Assembly (NCBI RefSeq): GCF_003172895.1
Contig: NZ_QGKL01000042.1
Coordinates: 496,001-560,000 of the forward strand
Length of the DNA: 64,000 bases
Direction: 5' to 3'
Origin: Leucothrix arctica
GTDB lineage: Bacteria; Pseudomonadota; Gammaproteobacteria; Thiotrichales; Thiotrichaceae
Shown here: in pieces, positions 1 to 8,235 of the stretch
Position numbering within the stretch: position 1 is the first letter of the stretch
Layout: every line of letters starts with the position of its first letter
Program-made: the position numbers and the translations under genes
The notes under the pieces: generated by a model
Databases searched by the model: none
Seen by the model: only the letters and a program-made list of their open reading frames with translations
Told to the model about the DNA's origin: nothing

Positions 1-248
1 GTGAACTCTTCTTCTTGTGTAGCTCTATCAGCAGGGTCGGAGAAGTTGCTAGCATCTTCTTGCATGTGACCTACAGTACGATTCACTTCCTGGACTAAAG
101 ACTCACTCCACTTGGCTAAAATAGCTCTAAAGTGTGCTAGTTGGTCATCATTCATGTATTCCTCACCTTCGGTGGAAACATATGGCTCGATGCCGTCAAC
201 GGGAAGTGCAGATTTGCGAGTAATTTGTGCTGTCATTGCTAAATCCAT
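1..248 (-). CDS. dksA: RNA polymerase-binding transcription factor DksA, N-terminal part (cut by window edge)
   Basis: The minus strand reads MDLAMTAQITRKS, then a stretch ending in DASNFSDPADRATQEEEF, which is the N-terminal coiled-coil region of DksA, including the family's characteristic DPxDRAxQEEEF segment. DksA binds the RNA polymerase secondary channel and works with ppGpp in the stringent response. The C-terminal zinc-finger half lies outside the window. Two in-frame ATG codons exist at 248 and 236; neither has a strong ribosome site, so the exact start is open. The family assignment is firm, because the order of the motif and its distance from the start match DksA. Confidence 0.9.
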   Translation of the reverse strand, partial: MDLAMTAQITRKSALPVDGIEPYVSTEGEEYMNDDQLAHFRAILAKWSESLVQEVNRTVGHMQEDASNFSDPADRATQEEEF

Positions 249-757
249 CTAAGAGTATTGAAGGGGTACTTTATAAACTTTATTGTCCCTTGTAACCTTC
301 ATCTAAAAAGCCGATAAAAGGCGCGGGGATTATAGCTTATTTTCTTACCACGTAAAGCTTTGATTACTGTGATATTAATTATTGCGATTAAAATCCATTA
401 ATTTTGTATCACTAACCTAACCATAAAAATCTCAATATGTTCAAAATATTATCAATGGTCTAATAAAACACCATAACGAATATTTGTGTTAACGAACTGA
501 GTTATTTTGATAAACGACATAGTTGTACTGCTCAATGGCAATTAAAACCACACCAAGAAAGTCATATGAGCGGATTATATTTAAAGTTACTCATATAAGT
601 ATGACGGGACTCATTTTGACCCGATAGCACCTTAGTGTCACTAACGCTCATTAAAGTTCCAAGATGTGATTTTTATGTTCAACCGAATCTTTTTTAAAAA
701 AAGTAATATGAGCAGTTGACAGAGTAGGGATGCATTCGTAATATACGCCACCTCGAC
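249..757. other. intergenic region between dksA and the tRNA cluster
   Basis: No open frame here is supported by a ribosome site or recognisable protein. The left part must hold the dksA promoter (minus strand) and the right end holds the tRNA promoter listed separately. It is AT-rich with no repeat that I could see. Confidence 0.6.
716..744 (+). promoter_or_regulatory. sigma70 promoter of the tRNA cluster
   Basis: A perfect -35 hexamer TTGACA (716-721) is followed after 17 bp by a near-perfect -10 TAATAT (739-744). Transcription would start about 7 bp later, just upstream of the first tRNA-Gly at 758. This is the strongest consensus promoter noticed in the window, as expected for stable RNA. 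Confidence 0.8.
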
Positions 758-832
758 GCGGGAATAGCTCAGTGGTAGAGCACAACCTTGCCAAGGTTGG
801 GGTCGCGAGTTCGAATCTCGTTTCCCGCTCCA
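758..832 (+). tRNA. tRNA-Gly (GCC), copy 1
   Basis: Full cloverleaf: acceptor stem GCGGGAA pairs with TTCCCGC, anticodon loop TTGCCAA gives GCC, and the T loop is TTCGAAT. CCA is encoded. The T stem reads GCGAG/CTCGT. First gene of the cluster, directly behind the consensus promoter. Confidence 0.97.
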
Positions 833-919
833 GAGATGATAGGTTTTATGATTTACTTTGAGTTACCACACATAGTAGATACGTATTACAAGAATATATA
901 TATACCACGTAGTACAGTT

Positions 920-994
920 GCGGGAATAGCTCAGTGGTAGAGCACAACCTTGCCAAGGTTGGGGTCGCGAGTTCGAATCTCGTTTCCCGCTCCA
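920..994 (+). tRNA. tRNA-Gly (GCC), copy 2
   Basis: Identical in sequence to the copy at 758, with encoded CCA. It lies 87 bp further on and is probably cotranscribed with it. Confidence 0.97.
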
Positions 995-1022
995 AATTTA
1001 TATCTTTGTTAGGAAGTTTTTT

Positions 1023-1096
1023 GGCTGGATGACAGAGTGGTGATGTAGCGGATTGCAAATCCGTCAACCCCGGTTCGATTCCGGGTCTAGCCTCCA
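1023..1096 (+). tRNA. tRNA-Cys (GCA)
   Basis: Acceptor stem GGCTGGA pairs with TCTAGCC (one G-T pair), the anticodon loop TTGCAAA gives GCA, and CCA is encoded. It is 28 bp behind the second tRNA-Gly, in the common Gly-Cys-Leu order of gammaproteobacterial tRNA operons. Confidence 0.97.
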
Positions 1097-1125
1097 CATA
1101 TAGAGATATTAATTGTATGTCACCT

Positions 1126-1212
1126 GCCCTGGTGGCGAAATTGGTAGACGCAAGGGACTTAAAATCCCTCGCCTTAACGGGCGTGCCGGTTCGATTCCGG
1201 CCCAGGGCACCA
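1126..1212 (+). tRNA. tRNA-Leu (TAA)
   Basis: A class II tRNA of 87 nt with a long variable arm. The acceptor stem GCCCTGG pairs with CCAGGGC, the anticodon loop CTTAAAA gives TAA, and CCA is encoded. It follows tRNA-Cys by 29 bp. Confidence 0.97.
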
Positions 1213-1316
1213 TATTTAGTATGTAGTTCATATACATACGATTTTGTAGAATTCTAATTGATTCCTATTTGGAATAAAATAAGAGTTCTACAGAATAAAT
1301 ACCACGTTTTTTTGTT

Positions 1317-1391
1317 GCGGGAATAGCTCAGTGGTAGAGCATAACCTTGCCAAGGTTGGGGTCGGGAGTTCGAATCTCCTTTCCCGCTCCA
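1317..1391 (+). tRNA. tRNA-Gly (GCC), copy 3, variant T stem
   Basis: Same anticodon and acceptor stem as copies 1 and 2, but the T stem reads GGGAG/CTCCT, a paired change from C-G to G-C. A further C-to-T change turns the outermost anticodon-stem pair into a T-G wobble. The 15 bp in front of it are nearly the same as those in front of copy 4, so copies 3 and 4 arose by duplication including the leader. Confidence 0.96.
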
Positions 1392-1505
1392 TTCTTAATA
1401 AATAATCATATTTCAACAAAACTTGCTTCTGTAGTCTTTACTATAGAGATTTTTTATTGCATATGATTTGACTTAAGTCAGTTTCAAATACCATGTTTTT
1501 TTGTT

Positions 1506-1580
1506 GCGGGAATAGCTCAGTGGTAGAGCACAACCTTGCCAAGGTTGGGGTCGGGAGTTCGAATCTCCTTTCCCGCTCCA
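1506..1580 (+). tRNA. tRNA-Gly (GCC), copy 4, variant T stem
   Basis: Carries the GGGAG/CTCCT T stem of copy 3 but the normal C-G anticodon-stem end of copies 1 and 2. CCA is encoded. Last tRNA of the cluster. Confidence 0.97.
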
Positions 1581-1944
1581 AGTTCTTTAGCCTCTTTCGT
1601 AGGCTAATTATCCAATATCATGCTAAATTCAATTTTTAATCTCTGCTAAATATCTTCTCAGTTTTACATAATTAGTCTGCCTGCCTGTTCCTTCTTCAAA
1701 CACACTTTATTTGTTATTCCTTTTGGTTAACTCTACTCATTCTAGTTTTGGCTACCTCTAACTCCTTCATTCATAGCACTGCCAACAATCCTCAAAACTT
1801 ACACAAATCATTCACTTCTTAAGCCAGATCACTACATACCTAAGTACTTCCCACACAAAATTACGTATAACACCGAATGGTTTATTAGCTCTGTATCATC
1901 GATTATCAAGTTATTGATTAATAATTTTATGATGGAGAGTTCTC
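1581..1944. other. intergenic region after the tRNA cluster
   Basis: Noncoding, AT-rich. It holds the first copy of the repeated direct-repeat element (1840-1878) and a TATCAT hexamer at 1894-1899 that could be the -10 of the following gene. No obvious terminator for the tRNA operon was found. Confidence 0.6.
1840..1878 (+). promoter_or_regulatory. direct-repeat element, copy 1
   Basis: Left half CTAAGTACTTCCCACA, 6 bp spacer, right half TACGTATAACACCGAAT. It ends 66 bp before the GTG start at 1945, and TATCAT begins 15 bp behind it. The paralogous gene at 47318-48088 has the same element 67 bp from its start, so this spacing is conserved. Candidate binding site of the FixJ-type regulator encoded at 39847. 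Confidence 0.8.
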
Positions 1945-2718
1945 GTGAGTACAAAAAAACCAAACAAAGACTTTAAAAATGCGTATCAAGAGTTGGTTGA
2001 TGCGGTTGAAGAGCTCGTTGTAAAAGAAGGAAAAAGCTTACAAGAAGCATTTCAGCTAGCAGAATATAAGCTAGACAAATGGGAAGAGTTAACCCAAGAA
2101 GAAGTACAAGAAATTAGTCATGGACTAAAAAAGGACTTTCAAAACCTTGGTCACGGCTTAAATCTGGTCAAAGAATCCTATAAAGAAGAACTAAAGCTCG
2201 ATGCAGCTTATATAACGGACTCCATCTGGGATAAGTTATTAAACATCATGGATTCAAATACTGCTCAATTATTGGCTTTTGAGAAAAACCTTGATGAGCA
2301 GGTTCAAGAACTAACTACGGCCGAGCACATCGCTAGCCACCAGGAACACAGCCAGTGGGACTCAGAACATAAGCTATGGCTTTCTGAAATCGCACTTTGG
2401 AAAAAAGAAAGTATTCAAGCACAGAGTCAATTAGAAGCCATTGAAGTTGCAATTAAAAAGTATTCCGATGCTTTAGATGAGCATGCTCAAGTTGTTCAGG
2501 CTCATGACGCAAGCGAGCATGACCACGAAAAGGTAATGTCTAAGGCAGAAAAAGATCCCACTAGCCAAGTTTATGCAGACGCTGATGAAGATAGTATTGA
2601 AGTGCATAAACAAGAAAAGCACGAACATAGTCAACACGCTGAATTACATCAGTCTATGAAAAAACACCATGCTGAAATGATGTCATTGATTAATAGACTC
2701 TATAAAAAAGTCATTTAA
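1945..2718 (+). CDS. YbeL/DUF1451-like helical protein with His/Glu-rich C terminus (copy A)
   Basis: 257 aa, all-helical and highly charged. Residues about 10-115 resemble the helical N-terminal part of the DUF1451 (E. coli YbeL) family, with AYQELVDAVEEL and later SIWDKLLNIMDSNTAQL. The C-terminal zinc ribbon of that family (CxxC pairs) is missing and is replaced by a long coiled-coil-like region rich in His and Glu (residues about 125-250). The start is GTG at 1945 with GGAGAG upstream. It heads a likely operon with the SpoIIAA-USP fusion 16 bp behind, and sits behind a copy of the direct-repeat element. A paralogue with the same architecture lies at 47318-48088. Function unknown; co-regulation with USPs suggests a stress role (inference). 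Confidence 0.75.
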   Translation: MSTKKPNKDFKNAYQELVDAVEELVVKEGKSLQEAFQLAEYKLDKWEELTQEEVQEISHGLKKDFQNLGHGLNLVKESYKEELKLDAAYITDSIWDKLLNIMDSNTAQLLAFEKNLDEQVQELTTAEHIASHQEHSQWDSEHKLWLSEIALWKKESIQAQSQLEAIEVAIKKYSDALDEHAQVVQAHDASEHDHEKVMSKAEKDPTSQVYADADEDSIEVHKQEKHEHSQHAELHQSMKKHHAEMMSLINRLYKKVI

Positions 2719-2734
2719 TAGCAAGGAGTAGGCC

Positions 2735-3589
2735 ATGCTGCAGTTTATCCCCATAATTGATGAAAATATCATTGCTGTTCGAGCATCGGGTAAGTTAACT
2801 CATGAAGACTACCAGCGTTTTCTTCCACAGCTAGAAGATGAGATTAATAAGCTCCAGAAGGCTTCATTACTACTTGAGTTCGATAATTTCTCAGGGTGGG
2901 AGATAGAAGCAGCCAAAGACGACTTCAAATTTGCACTCAAGCACCTTAGTGAACTTGATCGTATTGCAGTCGTTGGAGATAAAGCATGGGAACATTGGAT
3001 GGTTTTGATGATTAAGCCATTCCTACCCTTTGGTAAGTCTCAGTACTTTAACCGTGAGAATTTGCAAGATGCTTGGGACTGGCTTCGTGAAAAGCAAGAA
3101 ATGCAAAAAGCCGCTGAACAACTACGCCCTTATAAGCATATAGTCGTTGCCGTCGACTTTTCCTTACAGTCAATACACGCCTGTAAACGCGCCATTGAAT
3201 TAGCAAAATCTTATAAAGCATCCGTGACTTTGTTAAACGTAACACGCGAAATGCTTGCTTACCCACCTTATGATGACATGGGGATGTACGACACCATTCC
3301 AGAAAGTCTTAAAGAACAGAACCAACAGTTTATGGAGAGTGCGGAGTCTCAAATGGTGGCCTTCGTTGCCAACTTGAAAATAGATTACCCCATTGAAACT
3401 CAAGTACTTGGTGGTGAGAAAGACCTTAGTATTACCTCATTCTTGGCAACGAAAAAAGCTGACTTAGTAGTCTTTGGCGCTAAAAAGAAGAAGGGCATCG
3501 ATAAGCTATCATTATCAACACCACATTACGTTCAGAATCATAGTCGCTGCGAGTTATTAATCGTTCCTATCCCTGATTCTAGCCTTTAA
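2735..3589 (+). CDS. SpoIIAA-like domain fused to universal stress protein domain
   Basis: 284 aa. Residues about 1-125 match the SpoIIAA-like/STAS-type fold (DUF3478 type), with LLEFDNFSGWEIEAAKDDFKFAL and a C-terminal DAWDWL. Residues about 130-280 are a USP domain beginning YKHIVVAVDFS. The USP ATP-loop signature (G-x2-G-x9-G-S/T) is degenerate here: the equivalent segment reads FGAKKKKGIDKLSLST. ATP binding is therefore doubtful. AAGGAG lies just before the ATG. It follows the DUF1451-like gene by 16 bp, so the two are almost certainly cotranscribed. The role, probably stress sensing or signalling, is inferred from the family. Confidence 0.85.
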   Translation: MLQFIPIIDENIIAVRASGKLTHEDYQRFLPQLEDEINKLQKASLLLEFDNFSGWEIEAAKDDFKFALKHLSELDRIAVVGDKAWEHWMVLMIKPFLPFGKSQYFNRENLQDAWDWLREKQEMQKAAEQLRPYKHIVVAVDFSLQSIHACKRAIELAKSYKASVTLLNVTREMLAYPPYDDMGMYDTIPESLKEQNQQFMESAESQMVAFVANLKIDYPIETQVLGGEKDLSITSFLATKKADLVVFGAKKKKGIDKLSLSTPHYVQNHSRCELLIVPIPDSSL

Positions 3590-3639
3590 ATTATTACCCT
3601 TAAGCTATGTACAGCGGGTAATCGCAATAGGTAATTAAA

Positions 3640-3825
3640 ATGAGCAAAGTACAGAATATAGAAATTGCCCGATACCAGGACAAGATCACTAAAGATTTAA
3701 GCGAATTAGTTGAAAGATATAGAGAAATTATGGCTTGGGATGTGCCTGAAAATGACCCTGTAGAAGCCGACAGACTTATATTCAAAGCTATTCATACCTC
3801 TCTTTTAGAAATAGAGAAAACTTAA
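3640..3825 (+). CDS. small hypothetical protein, 61 aa
   Basis: An acidic helical protein, beginning MSKVQNIEIARYQDKITK and ending LLEIEKT. I do not recognise a family. It follows the SpoIIAA-USP gene by 50 bp on the same strand and probably forms the end of that operon. The ribosome site is weak (AGGTAA), and the frame could be chance, but its amphipathic composition looks protein-like. Confidence 0.55.
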   Translation: MSKVQNIEIARYQDKITKDLSELVERYREIMAWDVPENDPVEADRLIFKAIHTSLLEIEKT

Positions 3826-3911
3826 GCACTGAAGGTGTAGCGGCTGACTCCATTCAGCCTTTTTGAAAAGTTAAACTGGATTGATCGACAGCAAACTTCT
3901 TTGAGGCACCT

Positions 3912-3943
3912 AAAAAAATACACACCAGAAAACTGGTGTGTAT
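3912..3943 (-). terminator. rho-independent terminator of the Spy-like lipoprotein gene
   Basis: An 11-bp perfect stem (3918-3928 with 3933-3943) and AAAA loop. On the minus strand the stem is followed by a run of T (3917-3912). It stands 17 bp beyond the stop codon of the minus-strand gene at 3960-4364. It may also stop plus-strand transcription, but without a T run. Confidence 0.85.
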
Positions 3944-3959
3944 TGACTAATATACCTGA

Positions 3960-4364
3960 CTAAACAATACGGTACTCTTCCCAAAACTCTGCACTAACAG
4001 CATGCCACTTCGTTATTTGGGCGTTGTTTAAGACCTTTTTCAATTCAATATCTTTTTCATTCGTTAGTTTTATAAACTCTTCACGTTTATTTAGTTTAGG
4101 GTTTGTAGACTCTGCCAAGATATTGTATCGAGTCGAAAAGTCTTCATTGATCATCATGACCTTCACTTTTTGTACTTCATTCAAAGACAGCACTTCAACC
4201 ATCTTAGTTGTAATAATTAAAGCTCGCTCACTTGGATCTGTCGCATTGATTGAGTTCTCTATCATTTGTTCTTTTTGCTTCTCATGCTTCAAACTTTGAT
4301 ATTGAGTACATGCTGTTAGGCCTGACACAGCAACAAGACACATGATCGTTATAATCTTTTTCAT
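3960..4364 (-). CDS. Spy/CpxP-like (LTxxQ-type) lipoprotein, copy A
   Basis: 134 aa. The signal peptide ends in lipobox LTAC with the lipidated Cys at residue 19. The mature part is helical with two spaced motifs of the Spy/CpxP sort: LSLNEVQKVKVMMINEDF and ELKKVLNNAQITKW. These resemble the LTxxQ repeats of periplasmic chaperones such as Spy, although the match is loose. A close paralogue sits at 43917-44321, with the same Cys19. Its upstream region carries a partly degenerate copy of the repeated element (4462-4495, minus strand). Likely an envelope stress protein; the exact function is unknown. Confidence 0.8.
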   Translation of the reverse strand: MKKIITIMCLVAVSGLTACTQYQSLKHEKQKEQMIENSINATDPSERALIITTKMVEVLSLNEVQKVKVMMINEDFSTRYNILAESTNPKLNKREEFIKLTNEKDIELKKVLNNAQITKWHAVSAEFWEEYRIV

Positions 4365-4461
4365 AATAAATCCTTATGTATATAAATTTTCAAATACGAC
4401 TTCTACTACAGATGTAAATAAGGCGTTAGGAAGATTATATGGCTTGGTTATAAGGTTTTTA

Positions 4462-4495
4462 ATTAGTAGATATGCGTAGGGTAGTACGTACTTAA
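4462..4495 (-). promoter_or_regulatory. direct-repeat element, degenerate copy
   Basis: On the minus strand the right half reads TACGCATATCTACTAAT, close to the other copies. A TTAAGTA sequence lies upstream of it but about 5 bp nearer than in the standard copies, so the left half is displaced or decayed. It ends about 97 bp before the lipoprotein start at 4364. The paralogous lipoprotein at 43917 has a good copy at the matching place. Confidence 0.5.
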
Positions 4496-4691
4496 CACAA
4501 TCATGTAGCTAGCATCAGTAGTACAAAACCAAACGAGCATGAACAGTGCTAATGACAGCCCCAAAGCTATCCTTGAAGCACATTATTAATACGAAAAACA
4601 TGCTTACATTTCTCGATAGTCACAGACTTTTTAGAAAAAAACACCACTAAACCATTGAAAATACTCTTTTCGGCTCATAAAACGACAATAA

Positions 4692-4731
4692 CTAAGTAGT
4701 TTCCACAGAGCGCCTACGCACATCTCCGAAT
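4692..4731 (+). promoter_or_regulatory. direct-repeat element, copy upstream of oleate hydratase 1
   Basis: Left half CTAAGTAGTTTCCACA, 7 bp spacer, right half TACGCACATCTCCGAAT. It ends 99 bp before the ATG at 4831, and TTCAAT begins 15 bp behind it. This left half is the closest in the window to the FixJ-type core TAAGTAGTTTCC. Confidence 0.8.
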
Positions 4732-4830
4732 TAAATTGTCACGCTTTTCAATAGATCATGGTTCACATGTTCAGGTTCTTTGAAACCTTGTATCAAAAAT
4801 AAAGTTACAATTTAAACGAAGGTAGAAACA

Positions 4831-6405
4831 ATGACTATTGATAAGAAAGCATATTTAGTGGGTGCAGGTATTGGCTCTTTGTCAGCTGCAGCATTTATGA
4901 TTCGTGACGGTGACATGGCCGGTAAAAACATCACCATTTATGAATCGTTACCTGTCCTTGGTGGAAGCTTAGATGCCGCAGGAAATGCAGAGAGTGGCTA
5001 CACAATGCGTGGTGGCCGTATGCTTACGACAGACAATTACGAGTGTACCTGGGATTTGTTCAAGACTATTCCAACACTGTCTGACCCTGATACAACTGTT
5101 TATGAAGAAATTATCAAGTTTAATAAGCGCGTCAAAGCTGACTCTAAAGCACGACTAGTCGATAAGAGCCGCCATATTATTGATGTATCAACCATGGGTT
5201 TCACCATGCAAGATCGCTTGGAGCTCGTCAAACTGACTGAAGCTAGTGAAGAAAAGCTAGGGACAAGCGTTATCACCGATTGGTTATCACCTGAGTTTTT
5301 CACTACTAATTTTTGGTTTATGTGGCAAACCACTTTTGCCTTCCAACCTTGGCACAGCGCGGTAGAGTTTAAACGCTACCTACACCGATTTATGAAAGAG
5401 TTCACACGTATTGAAACTCTCGCGGGTGTAAAAAGAACTGTTTATAATCAATTTGATGCAATGGCTCTCCCACTTATTAAATGGTTAGAAGGCCAAGGTG
5501 TGCAATTTCAGCAAGAGTGTACCGTCACCGACTTGATACTCGCTCCAAACACCACACAGCACACGGTTACTGGTATTACATTAAACCGTGCGGGTGTAGA
5601 AGAAACTGTCGCGGTTGATGCTGATGACCTCGTTTTCTTCCAAAATGGTTCAATGACCGATGCAACAAGCCTTGGAACAATGACTAGTCCTCCTAAACAT
5701 TTAACGAAAGTTGAAAGCGGTGGCTGGAAGCTTTGGGAAAAATTAGCAAAAGGTCGCCCAGAGTTTGGTAACCCTGCAGTATTTAACTCAAGCATCCCTG
5801 AGTCTTACTGGCACTCATTTACAGCTACGCTAAAAGACACATCGTTCTTTGACCAAATGGAAGCCTTCACTGGTAACAAAGCCGGTACTGGTGGTTTAGT
5901 GACATTCAAAGACTCGAATTGGTTAATGTCTGTTGTTTTATATCACCAACCACACTTCATCAATCAGCCTTCTGATGTCCAAATCTTATGGGGTTACGCA
6001 TTACATCCAAACCGTATCGGTGACTTTGTTGCGAAACCAATATCAGAGTGCTCAGGCGAAGAGATACTTCAAGAGCTTTGTGGGCATCTAAATTTTGATA
6101 TGGATGAGACTTTTTCAGCAGCTAACTGCATTCCATGCCGCCTGCCTTACATCACCAGCATGTTTATGCCACGAAAACTGTCTGACCGTCCTTTACCCGT
6201 TCCAACTAACTCAACAAACCTAGCGCTAGTGAGTCAGTTTGTTGAAGTGACTGATGATGTTGTGTTCACCGTTGAGTACTCAGTGCGTGCAGCGCAAATG
6301 GCTGTTTACCAATTGTTAGGAATAGATCGAGAAATCCCTGAAATCTCACGCCATGATAAATCACTTAAAGTGAATATAGATGCGGTTATCAAAGCATTTA
6401 AATAG
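4831..6405 (+). CDS. ohyA: oleate hydratase, copy 1
   Basis: 524 aa, FAD-dependent fatty acid hydratase (myosin-cross-reactive antigen family, EC 4.2.1.53 by family), which adds water to cis double bonds of free fatty acids to give hydroxy acids such as 10-hydroxystearate. The nucleotide-binding fold is GAGIGSLSAAAF at residues 11-22. The substrate-gate motif is RGGRM at 60-64, where many characterised members have Glu in place of this Met. The conserved YNQ(Y/F)D segment at 205-209 has Phe where the two paralogues downstream have Tyr. AAGGTAG precedes the ATG. Copy 2 follows after 58 bp, so they probably form one transcript driven by the element at 4692. Confidence 0.92.
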   Translation: MTIDKKAYLVGAGIGSLSAAAFMIRDGDMAGKNITIYESLPVLGGSLDAAGNAESGYTMRGGRMLTTDNYECTWDLFKTIPTLSDPDTTVYEEIIKFNKRVKADSKARLVDKSRHIIDVSTMGFTMQDRLELVKLTEASEEKLGTSVITDWLSPEFFTTNFWFMWQTTFAFQPWHSAVEFKRYLHRFMKEFTRIETLAGVKRTVYNQFDAMALPLIKWLEGQGVQFQQECTVTDLILAPNTTQHTVTGITLNRAGVEETVAVDADDLVFFQNGSMTDATSLGTMTSPPKHLTKVESGGWKLWEKLAKGRPEFGNPAVFNSSIPESYWHSFTATLKDTSFFDQMEAFTGNKAGTGGLVTFKDSNWLMSVVLYHQPHFINQPSDVQILWGYALHPNRIGDFVAKPISECSGEEILQELCGHLNFDMDETFSAANCIPCRLPYITSMFMPRKLSDRPLPVPTNSTNLALVSQFVEVTDDVVFTVEYSVRAAQMAVYQLLGIDREIPEISRHDKSLKVNIDAVIKAFK

Positions 6406-6463
6406 GCAGCGACATGATTAATGTTCAATTTAAATCATTGATAATGTATGTGAGGGATAAACC

Positions 6464-8050
6464 ATGAATACAAACAACAAAGATATTCAAGCCTATTTAG
6501 TGGGTGGCGGTATTGGCTCCATGGCGGCTGCAGCATTTATGATCCGCGATGGTGGTGTTCCAGGCGAAAACATAACGATTTATGAAGCGCTACCTGTGGT
6601 AGGTGGCGTTCTTGATGCAGCGGGCACTCCCGAAGACGGGTACTCTATGCGTGGAGGGCGTATGTTGTGCGCCGACATTTATGAGTGCATGTGGTCACTA
6701 TTAAAAACAATTCCATCTCTGACTGACCCTACCAAGTCAGTATTTGATGAAACGGTCGAGTTTAATAAAATAGTCAAAACGGATGCTCACGCACGGATTA
6801 TCAACAAAAACCGTGCAGTTCCAGACCTATCTTCATTAGGTCTCTCAATGCATAACCGGCTTGAGTTGCTTAGGCTACTGGAAACGAGTGAAGAAAAGCT
6901 AGGTAATGACAGAATCACTGATTGGCTGTCACCAGAGCTATTAGAAACAAATTTCTGGTATATGTGGATCACCTCATTTGCCTTTGAGCCTTGGCACAGC
7001 GCGGTAGAGTTCAAGCGTTATATGCACCGTTTCTTATTCCAGTTTACTGAAATTTCAACGATGAGTGGAATTTCACGCACGGTTTATAACGAATACGATT
7101 CGATTGTCCGACCTCTTGAAGCGTGGTTATCTGAAAAGGGAGTGACGTTTTTAAACGAGCACACCGTGACAGACCTAAACCTTATACAGGATGATGACGG
7201 CAAGTGGACTGTAAACAAACTTGAATACACGGCTGAAGGCAAGACTGACACGGTTCTAGTAGGTAAGAATGACCTTGTCTTCTTCCAAAATGCGTCAATG
7301 GGCGATGCATCTAGTCTTGGCTCAATGACTAATCCACCTCAGCACTTGACTAAAGAAGATAGCAAAGGCTGGGTTCTATGGGAAAAACTGGCAGAAGGAC
7401 GTCCGGAATTTGGTAATCCTGCTGTGTTTAATTCCAGTATTCCAGAGTCTAACTGGGAGTCGTTTGTAGTCACTTTAGAAGACCCCGAGTTTTTCAAACA
7501 AATGGAAGAGCTGACTGGAAACAAACACGGTACAGGGGCTTTAGTCACTTTTAAGGATTCAAATTGGTTATTGTCAATTGTATTAAAACACCAGCTACGC
7601 TACCCAGATCAACCAGAGGGGATACAAGTATTTTGGGGATATTCTTTACGACCAGATCGCATTGGAGACTTCGTTAATAAGTCCATGACTGACTGTAATG
7701 GTAAGGAGATTCTTCAGGAGGTTTGTGGCCACCTTCGTTTTGATAAGGATAAAGTGTTTACAACAGCGAACTGTATCCCTTGCAGAATGCCGTATATCAC
7801 CAGTATGTTTATGCCACGTAGCAACACTGATCGCCCGTTGCCTGTGCCTAAAACGTCTAGAAACTTGGCCTTTGTCAGTCAGTTTGTAGAGATAGAAAAC
7901 GACTGTGTTTTTACGGTTGAGTATTCTGTTCGTGCGGCACAAATGGCGGTTTATGAGTTACTGGGTATTGATAAAGAAATACCGCCTATTACACGTCATG
8001 ATAAAAGCTTAAAAGTTAATCTTGAAGCAGCCCTCAGAACGTTGAAATAA
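6464..8050 (+). CDS. ohyA: oleate hydratase, copy 2
   Basis: 528 aa, clearly most similar to copy 1 over its whole length (for example shared FNSSIPES, LTGNK-GTG and NCIPCRxPYITSMFMPR segments), so it is a recent tandem duplicate. FAD-binding GGGIGSMAAAAF begins at residue 14. RGGRM lies at 63-67 and YNEYD at 208-212. A GAGGG ribosome site precedes the ATG. A strong hairpin follows the stop, so copies 1 and 2 form a two-gene unit separate from copy 3. Substrate preference cannot be read from sequence. Confidence 0.92.
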   Translation: MNTNNKDIQAYLVGGGIGSMAAAAFMIRDGGVPGENITIYEALPVVGGVLDAAGTPEDGYSMRGGRMLCADIYECMWSLLKTIPSLTDPTKSVFDETVEFNKIVKTDAHARIINKNRAVPDLSSLGLSMHNRLELLRLLETSEEKLGNDRITDWLSPELLETNFWYMWITSFAFEPWHSAVEFKRYMHRFLFQFTEISTMSGISRTVYNEYDSIVRPLEAWLSEKGVTFLNEHTVTDLNLIQDDDGKWTVNKLEYTAEGKTDTVLVGKNDLVFFQNASMGDASSLGSMTNPPQHLTKEDSKGWVLWEKLAEGRPEFGNPAVFNSSIPESNWESFVVTLEDPEFFKQMEELTGNKHGTGALVTFKDSNWLLSIVLKHQLRYPDQPEGIQVFWGYSLRPDRIGDFVNKSMTDCNGKEILQEVCGHLRFDKDKVFTTANCIPCRMPYITSMFMPRSNTDRPLPVPKTSRNLAFVSQFVEIENDCVFTVEYSVRAAQMAVYELLGIDKEIPPITRHDKSLKVNLEAALRTLK

Positions 8051-8057
8051 ACCAACT

Positions 8058-8097
8058 AATCCTCAAGGAAAGCGCTACTTTTCTTGGGGATTAATTT
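8058..8097 (+). terminator. rho-independent terminator after oleate hydratase 2
   Basis: A stem of about 14-15 bp (TAATCCTCAAGGAAA against TTTTCTTGGGGATTA, with one or two wobble or mismatched pairs), then ATTTT. It separates the copy 1-2 unit from the element and promoter of copy 3. Confidence 0.75.
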
Positions 8098-8107
8098 TGC
8101 CCGATAA

Positions 8108-8146
8108 CTAAGTACTTTCCACAGGTACCTAAGCACATTCCCGAAT
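8108..8146 (+). promoter_or_regulatory. direct-repeat element, copy upstream of oleate hydratase 3
   Basis: Left half CTAAGTACTTTCCACA, 6 bp spacer, right half TAAGCACATTCCCGAAT. It ends 89 bp before the ATG at 8236 and begins 11 bp after the preceding terminator, so it is promoter-proximal to this gene only. Confidence 0.8.
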
Positions 8147-8235
8147 TAAATCCCCAACGTTTTTGCGTAACAATAAATTCCATGATGAGGCGCTTCTAAA
8201 GCCTAAAATAAACAATCGTTATTGGAATATCTGAC

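Larger units (their letters stand above)
4365..4830. other. divergent intergenic region with two regulatory elements
   Basis: Lies between the minus-strand lipoprotein and the plus-strand oleate hydratase. It holds two oppositely oriented copies of the repeated element (4462-4495 minus, 4692-4731 plus). Nothing else was recognised between 4500 and 4690. Confidence 0.6.

Noticed and set aside
846-1097. 83-aa minus-strand frame across the tRNA genes
   Set aside because: It is the antisense of two tRNA genes; peptides such as RPGIEPGLTDLQSA are a well-known artefact of tRNA DNA.
758-1580. Repeated 75-bp units that might be taken for a CRISPR or mobile repeat
   Set aside because: The units fold as tRNA-Gly with GCC anticodon; spacers are irregular and there are no cas genes.
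758-1840. tRNA cluster as an integration site of a genomic island
   Set aside because: No integrase and no repeated tRNA 3' end elsewhere in the window were seen.
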